A stretch of 20,481 nucleotides of DNA. It comes from an uncultured Granulosicoccaceae bacterium. GTDB lineage: Bacteria; Pseudomonadota; Gammaproteobacteria; Granulosicoccales; Granulosicoccaceae. The stretch spans positions 1 through 20,481 of the forward strand of contig CALFBL010000051.1 of assembly GCA_937951695.1 (NCBI GenBank), given 5' to 3'. Below are positions 1-5,864 of this stretch, in pieces (the stretch's first letter is position 1; every line of letters begins with the position of its first letter). Below the pieces are notes generated by a model. It was not told where the DNA came from. It searched no databases and worked only from the letters and a program-made list of their open reading frames with translations. Made by a program: the position numbers and the translations under genes.

Positions 1-83
1 ATGGTTCGGGTGTGCATGCGGCTCAGTATGTGGTGACGCCTAAGGGTAACTCATGCGTAGAAGTGCCATCGCGCAACGAATAA
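1..83 (+). CDS. C-terminal end of an unidentified gene (partial)
   Basis: From base 3 one frame stays open to a TAA at 81-83 and reads as a plausible protein tail containing HAAQYVVTPKGNSCVEV. The other two forward frames hit stops earlier. The start lies outside the window and the fragment of about 26 residues is too short to name a family. It could also be a chance open stretch. Confidence 0.3.
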   Translation, partial: GSGVHAAQYVVTPKGNSCVEVPSRNE

Positions 84-387
84 TGTATCCAATAGCAATT
101 CACAAAGCTATTGAAATTGCTTAACAGGTTGGCCCCCTTCAACGTAGTTCACTAAGAGGAAAAGTAGTTCGTTTGCTAATTGAGCCGCTTTGCTTCATGT
201 TAGGATCTGTCGCGAGCCGCAAGGAGCTGGACTCACCTGTGGACAACAACGCGAGAGTTGCCGCACAGACCTGTCCGCCAGTAGATACAGAGAATCCCAT
301 ATCCGTTGCGTTTTGTGCTCACCAATCATCCGCAGGTGATGGGCAAGGTATAGGGTATCGTTACTCTGCACGATCTCAACATGCTTG

Positions 388-457
388 CGCGGCCCGGCTT
401 ACGCGGCCCGACCTGCGCGGCCCGACCTGCGCGGCCCGACCTGCGCGGCCCGACTTG
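388..457. repeat. 14-bp GC-rich tandem repeat, five copies
   Basis: Five consecutive 14-bp units of CGCGGCCCGACCTG begin at 388, 402, 416, 430 and 444. The three central copies are identical. The first ends in GGCTTA instead of GACCTG and the last has one C-to-T change. The unit is not a multiple of three, so it shifts frame on each repeat and is unlikely to be coding. It is much more GC-rich than its surroundings. Confidence 0.9.
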
Positions 458-578
458 ATCAACAAGGCACTGTTCAAGGTGTCGCAGGCTATTATAGGTG
501 TGGTGGCGTTGATTCAGCGTTAAACCCAAACCTGCATCGTCGATATGGAAAACCACATCAGATAAGCCTATGAGTGGC

Positions 579-609
579 TAGTGCCCCTTAAGGACATTGT
601 TCGACTCGG
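579..609. repeat. Decayed copy of the right end of the 5389-5712 element
   Basis: TAGTGCCCC at 579-587, then TAAG, CATTGT and GAC, matches the right end of the TIR-flanked unit at 5685-5711 in the same order and spacing. About 22 of 27 positions agree, followed by a shared TCGG after a 2-bp gap. The orientation matches, so an element would lie to the left of this copy. No matching left end is obvious upstream, so it is read as a remnant. Confidence 0.45.
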
Positions 610-812
610 ACTGCGTAGATGATTGTGTTACGTTTCTGTGTAAATTAATAGAATAGGGTGTTGATAGATCAGCCGAAGCTGTTGGATAACGTCAAGATTG
701 TAATTTCTGTGGGGAAATCTTATGGGAATTAGACGCTCATAACCGAGGCTACCGTGTTTAGCTGGATTACGACGGGGTTTACACTGCCACTATCAAATAT
801 TGGAGTTCTACT

Positions 813-1223
813 ATGACTATGAAAAATACCGCCGGTGAGTTTTTCGACGCCTGTGAAAGTGGGAAAGGTTGGGATGTTTGTAGAGCTTGGTGTCACACCG
901 ATGCTAGTTTCTCTGGCCAGGCAGATGCTTTGGCAGATGTGACTACGTTGGAGGATTACTGTGAGTGGATGAAAGACCTACTGGTTCCAATGCCTGATGG
1001 TCACTATGAGTTAAAGGCCATGGCCGCTGATTTAGAACAGAGTGTCGTATTAGCGTTTGCGGTATTTCATGGTACGAATACTGTGGAAGGACCCGTGCCT
1101 GCGACCGGTAAGACTGTCGCTGCAGACTATGTCTATGCGATGGAATTCAAGGACGATAAAATCAGTGGCATGACGAAGATCTGGAACGATGGACATTCTC
1201 TGCGACAATTAGGCTGGGCGTAA
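813..1223 (+). CDS. SnoaL-like / NTF2-fold small protein
   Basis: A 136-residue cytoplasmic protein with no signal peptide. It has the cone-shaped alpha+beta NTF2/SnoaL pattern: an N-terminal helix (AGEFFDACESGKGW), a helix with EWMKDLL near residues 49-55, then strands ending in the typical DYVYAMEF...KISGMTKIWN segment and a C-terminal LRQLGW. Family members include polyketide cyclases, isomerases and many proteins of unknown role; the sequence does not identify a substrate. The start at 813 is supported by GGAG at 802-805, seven bases upstream; a second ATG two codons later is possible. It stands alone between repeat-rich non-coding stretches, so context gives no clue to its role. Length is normal for the family and the frame is intact. 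Confidence 0.85.
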   Translation: MTMKNTAGEFFDACESGKGWDVCRAWCHTDASFSGQADALADVTTLEDYCEWMKDLLVPMPDGHYELKAMAADLEQSVVLAFAVFHGTNTVEGPVPATGKTVAADYVYAMEFKDDKISGMTKIWNDGHSLRQLGWA

Positions 1224-1256
1224 CTTAATCACTCGATATATTGGCGTTGTCCCACA

Positions 1257-1274
1257 AGTGTGTTGGCGCACACT
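1257..1274 (+). terminator. Hairpin after the SnoaL-like gene (weak terminator candidate)
   Basis: AGTGTG (1257-1262) and CACACT (1269-1274) form a perfect 6-bp stem around a 6-base loop, 34 bases after the stop at 1223. The T content downstream is poor. The bases just before it (1248-1257, TGTCCCACAA) match the first ten bases of the 12-bp TIR at 5389, so this could instead be an element end. Confidence 0.25.
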
Positions 1275-1303
1275 ACCTTGCTCTTCCTGAACTCTATTGA
1301 GTC

Positions 1304-1555
1304 ATGAAGTACAATGCCTCTGCGCTAACTGATGCGCTGATTGATGCGCTGATTGATGCGCTGATTGATGCGCTGACTGATGCGCTGACTGATGCGCTGA
1401 CTGATGCGCTGACTGATGCGCTGGTCTTCCATTTTTACGGCACGCGCATGTCGAACTTGAAGCACACGTACGGGCTGTTGAACACGCCGCTACACTGGGC
1501 GGCAGCTGCGCACACCAGACGTCTGGAAACAGAATTGCCCGGAGCGCTTTGTTAA
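1304..1555 (+). CDS. Possible 83-residue ORF containing tetrapeptide repeats
   Basis: An ATG at 1304 opens a frame whose first half is almost entirely repeats of Ala-Leu-Ile/Thr-Asp encoded by a 12-bp minisatellite. The second half (FYGTRMSNLKHTYGLLNTP and a histidine/alanine-rich tail) is not recognised. There is no good Shine-Dalgarno sequence before the ATG. Because the repeat unit is a multiple of three, it stays open in all frames without stops regardless of coding, so the ORF may be an artefact of the minisatellite. Confidence 0.2.
   Translation: MKYNASALTDALIDALIDALIDALTDALTDALTDALTDALVFHFYGTRMSNLKHTYGLLNTPLHWAAAAHTRRLETELPGALC
1331..1423. repeat. 12-bp minisatellite, 7.75 copies in two variants
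   Basis: The unit is GATGCGCTGATT for three copies (1331-1366), then GATGCGCTGACT for four copies (1367-1414), then a partial GATGCGCTG (1415-1423). A diverged unit (TGCGCTAACT) precedes the array at 1321-1330. Within each block the copies are identical, which points to recent expansion by slippage or unequal exchange from two parental units. Confidence 0.95.
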
Positions 1556-1836
1556 TTGTCGCGTATCTGCAAAGCCGTGCCTAGAGTGTTCATTATGCAC
1601 TGACTGCGGTCGCTATCGTCAAAGATAAACAAGAGCGTGGCCATTGAAATCAATGGCCAGATCCGACTCAGCAAGACATCTTATCGCTGCCGTTTGGCGA
1701 CGAATCGCCGTTTTAGAAAAACCACGAAAGTCCAACACCGTCATCAATGCCGGTGTTGGTCGTTTGCGTCTACGGTTCGATTGCCGCCGCCGCATAGCAC
1801 CCATGCGATGCATCTCGCATTCATCCGACATTAGTA
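1556..1836. other. Gene-free stretch with four closely spaced hairpins
   Basis: Four inverted repeats lie in 183 bp: TGGCCATTGA/TCAATGGCCA (1638-1659, 10-bp arms), GGCGA/TCGCC with a CGAA loop followed by GTTTT (1696-1713), CAACACCG/CGGTGTTG (1733-1758) and ATGCGA/TCGCAT (1803-1820). Short open frames on both strands here have no ribosome-binding site and no recognisable family. The stretch may be a structured RNA or an element end next to the dead transposase. No function can be assigned. Confidence 0.35.
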
Positions 1837-2345
1837 CTAAGCTGGCAAGCTAATTGGTCTGACGTGCATTTTATTATTGAAATATTTTTCTGGAATAATG
1901 TGCGATACAACACCAATACTTTTTATTACCGTTGGACAGCGTTTCGATGCGATCGCACCAGTAATTTTAGTCGTCTGATCCCACGTTAGACCAATCTTAC
2001 GATTTACTTTGCAACGCTCTGTTCCACGAGTCATTGTATTAGGCTTAAGTCGAGCTACGAGGAAAATACTTTGATTAAAGGCTGTAGTGCCAATCGCAGT
2101 CCGTGAATCTTCGACCTACAGCGATAATGTTTCCTTTGCGACAATCGATGAACAGGCTCTATTTGACATCATGTTCTTTCGGCTTGGTGATCGTGACAAA
2201 CTCAGGAAATTTCCCTTTGTGGTTTATGTCGACGTGCAAAATGATGTCGCCTTTTGCTTTTTTGCTCGTGTCCAACGAATACAATTCGTTAATGTCTCGA
2301 CACCAAGTTGAGTAACTGAAAAAGAATCGCATTACCTTAAGCTTT
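1837..2345 (-). pseudogene. Degenerate IS4-family transposase
   Basis: The minus strand reads as broken pieces of an IS4-type DDE transposase. From about 2311 it gives NELYSLD, then KGDIILHVDINHKGNFPEF and an EHDVK motif, matching the usual LFSLD...KGAVKLHxLLDHDGYLPxF...HDVK order; about 15 residues normally following the first catalytic Asp are missing. An in-frame TAG (2159-2161) follows EHDVK. Then KGNIIAVGRRFTDCDW corresponds to the second catalytic Asp region, with Gly where the Asp (VxFDRxYxDY) should be. A frameshift near 2075-2090 leads to QSIFLVARLKPNT and VNRKIGLTWDQTTKITG, the conserved VNxxxGLTxDQTxxLTG block. The C-terminal glutamate region (YRxRWxIE) is absent. The faint N-terminal match ILFQLLNLV extends to about 2345. 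It is clearly inactive. Confidence 0.7.
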
Positions 2346-2374
2346 AGCTTGATTTTCCCTTTGTTTCATGGGGG

Positions 2375-2560
2375 TTGAGCAATGACACCGTAACAACTCG
2401 GGGAGGTCGGGTCATACTTTTGTCTGAGTTAAATCGTGATTTCGTAGCAGGAAGGTTTACGAATAATTCGCGGCGAAAAAAAATAATGGAACTAATGCGC
2501 GACGTGCTTGCCTTAACCCCCGCTCTTAAGGGAAGAGCGTTACAACAACTGACTATTTAA
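2375..2560 (+). CDS. Possible small hypothetical protein upstream of the spondin/CHRD gene
   Basis: A 61-codon frame starts with TTG at 2375, directly behind a GGGG run that is too close to serve as a normal Shine-Dalgarno site. The product is basic and helix-prone (RRKKIMELMRDVLALTPALK) and resembles no family known to me. An ATG at 2369 in another frame stops after five codons, so a frameshifted remnant is also possible. It ends 30 bases before the next gene's ATG, in the same direction. Confidence 0.25.
   Translation: MSNDTVTTRGGRVILLSELNRDFVAGRFTNNSRRKKIMELMRDVLALTPALKGRALQQLTI
2521..2539. repeat. Perfect inverted repeat upstream of the spondin/CHRD gene
   Basis: CGCTCTT (2521-2527) and AAGAGCG (2533-2539) form a perfect 7-bp stem with loop AAGGG, about 50 bases before the start at 2591. 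There is no T-tract. It may be a regulator site or leader hairpin. Confidence 0.35.
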
Positions 2561-2590
2561 TAGCCGTCTCTAATTAAGGTAACTTTGACA

Positions 2591-3847
2591 ATGAAGCAAA
2601 AAATTATTTACGCCGCAATTACTGCTGTACTTGGATTGACAGGTGGCTCAGCCTTAGCGGAGCAAACCCGTATTACTGTCACCATTGAAAACCTTGCACC
2701 CACTCAAGGAACTAACCAAACTCCGCATTGGGTTGGATTCCATGATGGGAGTTTCGATATTTATAATGGCGGTACGCCAGCAGATTCGCTGCCGGTACCG
2801 AACGACCCGCTCCGCTCTCTCGAAAGACTGGCTGAAGATGGAAACAACGGTCCGATTTCTGAAACTTTTGGACAGTTTATAAGTGCAGGGGCTGGCAGTG
2901 TTGATGGCACGATTGCTGGACCCAACGGTCCCATTGCACCCGGGGACATTGCAACAGCATCCTTCGTAGTCGAATCAACGAGCTCATCCAGTCGTTTTTT
3001 CAGCTACGCATCTATGATTTTACCCAGCAATGATTTTTTCTATGCCAATGCCAACCCTGAAGCACATCCAATGTTCGATGAAAATGGGAATTTTGTTGCA
3101 GAGGATTTTATTGTTACTAATTTAGAAATCCGTGATGCCGGTACTGAAGTCAATGATGAAATTCCTGCCAATACCGCATTTTTTGGCCAGGAAGTGGCTG
3201 ACTCAGGTGTCGATGAGAACGGTGTCATTTTATTAATTGGTGACGACTCTGGCCTGGTTACGTTTCAACCACCAGAAGCGGGTGGTATTCTGGCCGATGA
3301 AAATTTTTCTATGGCAGACTTTACGCTTAACGGCTATCCGTTGGTGAAGATAAGTTTCACTGCAGAGCCAGTTCAGGATGATCCAGAAATCCAGCCTGAA
3401 GAAAACTTCGCTCCGTTTCTAGCAAGAGCTGGCCTTTCTGGAGACCAAGAAGTGCCGACACCAGTATCTACCAATGCATCTGGTAGATCAGTGGTTGTCG
3501 CTTCAAACCGTGGTGTCAGGTTCGTCAATACATTCCGCAATCTAGACGATATTCAGGCTGCACACTTTCACCTCGGAGCTGCTGGTGAAAATGGGCCAAT
3601 TATCGCAAACTTGATTAACCCAAACCTTGATCTTACATCACCACGTGTACAGCGCCGATTGACTCGTGCAATAACGGGTTTAGTCAGGGCAGAAGATTTA
3701 GTCGGTCCTTTGGCTGGTCAGCCTATCAATGTATTAGCTGATGCAATCCAAGCTGGAAATGTCTATATCAATATCCACACCACTGCGAACCCTTCTGGCG
3801 AGCTTCGTGGTCAATTGGACCCAGGACGTCGAGGTCCACGATTTTAA
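2591..3847 (+). CDS. Secreted spondin_N and CHRD domain protein
   Basis: A 418-residue exported protein. Residues 1-24 form a Sec signal peptide (MKQK, hydrophobic stretch, cut after SALA). Residues about 26-240 match the spondin N-terminal domain: ITVTIENLAP, TPHWVGFHDGSFDIYNGG, an ERLAEDGNNGP segment and a late SxxDFTLNGYPLVKISF. Residues about 278-415 match a CHRD domain: LSGDQEVP at its start, AAHFHLGAAGENGPIIANL in the middle and VYINIHTTANPSGELRGQL at its end. Both domains are named from animal extracellular proteins (F-spondin, chordin) but occur singly in many bacteria; their bacterial role is poorly known, probably surface or matrix binding. The ATG at 2591 follows AAGG at 2576-2579. 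A TTG at 2585 could add two residues. It is monocistronic, with a strong terminator 38 bases downstream. Confidence 0.9.
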   Translation: MKQKIIYAAITAVLGLTGGSALAEQTRITVTIENLAPTQGTNQTPHWVGFHDGSFDIYNGGTPADSLPVPNDPLRSLERLAEDGNNGPISETFGQFISAGAGSVDGTIAGPNGPIAPGDIATASFVVESTSSSSRFFSYASMILPSNDFFYANANPEAHPMFDENGNFVAEDFIVTNLEIRDAGTEVNDEIPANTAFFGQEVADSGVDENGVILLIGDDSGLVTFQPPEAGGILADENFSMADFTLNGYPLVKISFTAEPVQDDPEIQPEENFAPFLARAGLSGDQEVPTPVSTNASGRSVVVASNRGVRFVNTFRNLDDIQAAHFHLGAAGENGPIIANLINPNLDLTSPRVQRRLTRAITGLVRAEDLVGPLAGQPINVLADAIQAGNVYINIHTTANPSGELRGQLDPGRRGPRF

Positions 3848-3884
3848 TTAGTCAACTGCTGAAATTTTAGCGGTCTTTATCAAG

Positions 3885-3913
3885 GCGCACCCTTAGCAGG
3901 GTGCGCTTTTTTT
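3885..3913 (+). terminator. Rho-independent terminator of the spondin/CHRD gene
   Basis: GCGCACCC (3885-3892) pairs perfectly with GGGTGCGC (3899-3906) around the loop TTAGCA. Seven T residues follow at 3907-3913. This is a textbook intrinsic terminator. Confidence 0.92.
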
Positions 3914-4206
3914 ATTGCTCTGTCCCCTGGGTTCTGCAAATCTGAGGTTTTTCGAAAATCCATTGATCTAAGGATCATAAGTTGGCCATATGATCGTTCG
4001 GTTATAGAATGGATTAACGTAAGCTTGTCCTGACTATCGCTGTGCGAGTTTCTAAGACAGAAAGAAGCTTTGCGTTAACCCAAAAATAAGAATAGACGTT
4101 ATTGATTTGCTGAACTTGATGCGATAAAGGTTCACAAAGCGCGAGTCGTAGTAATTAGAGTCAAGAACGTTGGTAGATGTGATGGGCAGACTGTACAAAC
4201 TTGAGC

Positions 4207-4230
4207 TATAATCCGAGCGCCCTAAGGCGC
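4207..4230 (+). promoter_or_regulatory. Candidate pyrF promoter with overlapping inverted repeat
   Basis: A perfect TATAAT lies at 4207-4212. No good -35 hexamer is seen 17 bases upstream (GGGCAG at 4184-4189). Five bases downstream, GCGCC (4217-4221) and GGCGC (4226-4230) form a 5-bp stem around CTAA, placed where transcription would begin. It could act as an operator or a 5' hairpin. The link to pyrF is inferred from position. Confidence 0.35.
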
Positions 4231-4296
4231 TATTAAGCTGTCAACCCATTGTTTTTGGTGTAAAAACATTCATTAAGTCGTTAGGAAGGGGTGTCA

Positions 4297-4323
4297 GTGA
4301 AATTGATACACAAGAAATTTTAG
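4297..4323 (+). CDS. Possible 8-codon leader ORF before pyrF
   Basis: AGGAAGG at 4283-4289 is the best Shine-Dalgarno sequence in this intergenic region. It is followed seven bases later by GTG at 4297, which opens only eight codons (MKLIHKKF) before TAG at 4321-4323. A second GTG two codons earlier is in the same frame. It ends 19 bases before the pyrF start. It may be a leader peptide or mere coincidence. Confidence 0.2.
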   Translation: MKLIHKKF

Positions 4324-4342
4324 CATCGAACCTGTTAATCCA

Positions 4343-5131
4343 GTGAAATCACAGATGAATCCAGACCTCGCTCCTGCCGTGTCTTCAAGCCACGAATCAA
4401 ATATTTCCATCAAGGATATTCCAGTCGATGAGCGTCTAATAGTAGCCTTGGACTTCCCAAGCACTGAAAGCGCTAGGGAGCTTGTCGATCTGCTTGGTGA
4501 TTCAGTTAAGTTTTATAAAATGGGTCTTGAGCTGTTTATGAATGGCGGCTATTTTGAATTGGTTGAAGAGCTTTCCAGTCAAGGCAAAAAGATTTTTGCA
4601 GACCTAAAGTTTTTTGACGTGCCGAATACCGTCGGTTCAGCCGTAAGGCAGTTAAGTAAATCTGGGGCAACATTTGCCACCGTTCATGGTAATGATTCCA
4701 TGCTGGCCGCTGCGGTTCGAGAAAAGCAAGGCATGAAAATAATGGCGGTTACTGCGCTAACCAGCCTAGATAACAACGATATGAAAGACCTTGGCTTCGA
4801 TGTAGTGGTTGAAGATTTAGTACTATCGCGTGCTAAACGCGCGTTTGCTCTTGGCTGTGACGGAGTGATTTCTTCTGGAATGGAAGCGCCTAGATTACGT
4901 AGTGAATTGGGCAGTAATTTTCTAATTGTTACCCCGGGAATACGCCCTGTTCTGAATGATGAGGAAGAGCACGCGCAGGACGATCAAAAGCGGACTGTAG
5001 ATGTCGCCGAAGCTTTCAGAAATGGTGCAGATTATGTAGTCATTGGAAGACCTATCAAGAATGCAGAAGATCCATTGGTCGCTGCAGGGAAAATACAACA
5101 GACCATAGCGGATATTTTTACTGTGACCTGA
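4343..5131 (+). CDS. pyrF: Orotidine-5'-phosphate decarboxylase
   Basis: Catalyses OMP to UMP plus CO2, the last step of de novo pyrimidine synthesis, as a cytoplasmic TIM-barrel dimer. The diagnostic parts are present: ERLIVALDFPS (residues 30-40), the phosphate/ribose-contacting YKMGLELF (58-65), the catalytic ADLKFFDVPNT with Asp87, Lys89 and Asp92, a THGND-like VHGND segment, VTPGIRP near residue 195 and the phosphate-binding VVIGRPI near residue 240. At 262 residues it is slightly longer than usual because about 25 non-conserved residues precede the core. GTG at 4343 is taken as the start; ATG at 4355 is an alternative and neither has a strong ribosome-binding site. It appears to be a single-gene unit; no other pyr gene is nearby. 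Confidence 0.95.
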   Translation: MKSQMNPDLAPAVSSSHESNISIKDIPVDERLIVALDFPSTESARELVDLLGDSVKFYKMGLELFMNGGYFELVEELSSQGKKIFADLKFFDVPNTVGSAVRQLSKSGATFATVHGNDSMLAAAVREKQGMKIMAVTALTSLDNNDMKDLGFDVVVEDLVLSRAKRAFALGCDGVISSGMEAPRLRSELGSNFLIVTPGIRPVLNDEEEHAQDDQKRTVDVAEAFRNGADYVVIGRPIKNAEDPLVAAGKIQQTIADIFTVT

Positions 5132-5388
5132 ATTCGTAGATTCTTGGCAATAGTAGGCTATTGGCTGGTTGTTTCGTTACTTGACTTGCAGTGCAACCAA
5201 TTAGACGTCGGAGTAATGTAAGTGCGAGCGGTGGTATGCAGCGGAGTTGCCCGATAATACCGCAATCAGGCGATTCATCTGCGCTACACGAGTTGTGTAG
5301 ACGCACCTATCCTGTCGTGCTTACCGATGGGCTATGTCGAACGAGAGGTTCGCGCTTAACGCTCAACAGCAGAGGAAAAAAATGAGAC
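5132..5388. other. Intergenic region between pyrF and the TIR-flanked element
   Basis: No gene seen. CAATAG-TAGG-CTATTG (about 5145-5160) just after pyrF could be a weak terminator, with a T-rich but broken stretch after it. A second imperfect hairpin (TACAC/GTGTA arms, near 5284-5298) is present. Open frames here lack ribosome-binding sites. Confidence 0.4.
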
Positions 5389-5424
5389 TGTCCCACAATG
5401 TAATTTTGGGATACTGGCCCGTCA

Positions 5425-5652
5425 CTAACGAGGGGGAGTCGAACCCCCGTCATGCTCGATACTTTCATTTGATGATTTACCAAATACATCGAAGCAAATA
5501 TGGGTTATAAAAACGGCAAAAAAAATGGATAAGAGCAAAAGGCTATCAATCCGTATTTCTTTAACAAATAAGGAAAGCGCCATCGCGCACAAGCCGGTGC
5601 ATGATAAACCTATTTTTACCGCATTCTTTAAGTTCTCCTTGCCAATTGCCAT
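5425..5652 (-). CDS. Small two-segment membrane protein inside the TIR-flanked unit
   Basis: A 75-residue product from ATG at 5652, supported by GGAG (minus strand, 5664-5661) eight bases upstream. An upstream in-frame ATG at 5703 lies inside the terminal repeat and is less likely. Two hydrophobic segments are visible: AVKIGLSCTGLCAMALSLFV (about residues 11-30) and SLLLLSIFFAVFITHICFDVF (about 37-57). The C-terminus (HDGGSTPPR) is produced by reading through the T-arm-like hairpin. No family is recognised. It may be a passenger gene of the element or an ORF of no function. Its whole frame lies within the element. Confidence 0.4.
   Translation of the reverse strand: MAIGKENLKNAVKIGLSCTGLCAMALSLFVKEIRIDSLLLLSIFFAVFITHICFDVFGKSSNESIEHDGGSTPPR
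5432..5448 (-). other. tRNA/tmRNA T-arm-like hairpin
   Basis: On the minus strand GGGGG-TTCGACT-CCCCC makes a 5-bp stem with a 7-base loop of the form TTCRANT, exactly a T-arm. No matching acceptor stem, anticodon arm or CCA end is found at the right spacing, so it is not a complete tRNA. It could be a remnant of a tRNA or tmRNA 3' end carried by the element, or convergence. Confidence 0.4.
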
Positions 5653-5864
5653 TAGTGAATCTCCAATGATATTTCCATAGTGAGTAGTGCCCCATAAGAG
5701 CATTGTGGGACACTCGGCTATTTCAAGCTAGAAAGTTTCTATTTCAATGCAGCCTAAAGATAGATTTCTGCTTTACTGAAAAAATAAGCACAGTGTTTTG
5801 ATTGTCCTTCTGCCTGTTATTGATATACGAATTCACGCGGTCAGTATTAATATCTTCTTTCTAA

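Larger units (their letters stand above)
84..812. other. Gene-free stretch before the SnoaL-like gene
   Basis: No convincing gene is seen. The open frames here cross the GC-rich tandem repeat at 388-457 and have no Shine-Dalgarno support. A weak inverted repeat (AGCAATT at 94-100 with AATTGCT at 115-121) follows the upstream gene but lacks a T-tract. The stretch also contains the decayed element end at 579-609. It looks like degenerating sequence that once held mobile or repeat DNA. Confidence 0.5.
3914..4342. other. Intergenic region upstream of pyrF
   Basis: No gene is supported between the terminator and pyrF. The notable contents are a TATAAT box with an adjacent inverted repeat (4207-4230) and a very short ORF with a good ribosome-binding site (4297-4323). 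The rest is AT-rich and featureless to the eye. Confidence 0.6.
5389..5712. mobile_element. 324-bp MITE-like unit with terminal inverted repeats
   Basis: TGTCCCACAATG at 5389-5400 is the exact reverse complement of CATTGTGGGACA at 5701-5712. Similarity continues inward: TT.TGGG..ACT follows both ends after a three-base gap, giving about 27 bp of imperfect terminal repeat. GAG also sits outside each end, with a 2-base offset. The unit has no transposase and contains one small minus-strand ORF and a T-arm-like hairpin. No clear target-site duplication is visible. A partial second copy of the right end occurs at 579-609, and the first ten TIR bases recur at 1248-1257, supporting a dispersed repeat. 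The family is not identified. Confidence 0.5.

Noticed and set aside
388..457. CRISPR-like array
   Set aside because: Units are directly contiguous with no unique spacers; it is a simple tandem repeat. The same applies to 1331-1423.
173..523. Open frames across the GC-rich repeat on both strands as genes
   Set aside because: They exist because the repeat lacks stops; no ribosome-binding site, no family resemblance, low-complexity protein.
2087..2311. Plus-strand ORF of 74 codons as a gene
   Set aside because: It lies opposite the IS4-like transposase remnant, whose minus-strand reading matches a known family.
5425..5460. Complete tRNA gene on the minus strand
   Set aside because: Only the T-arm is recognisable; no acceptor, D or anticodon arm fits at the required spacing.
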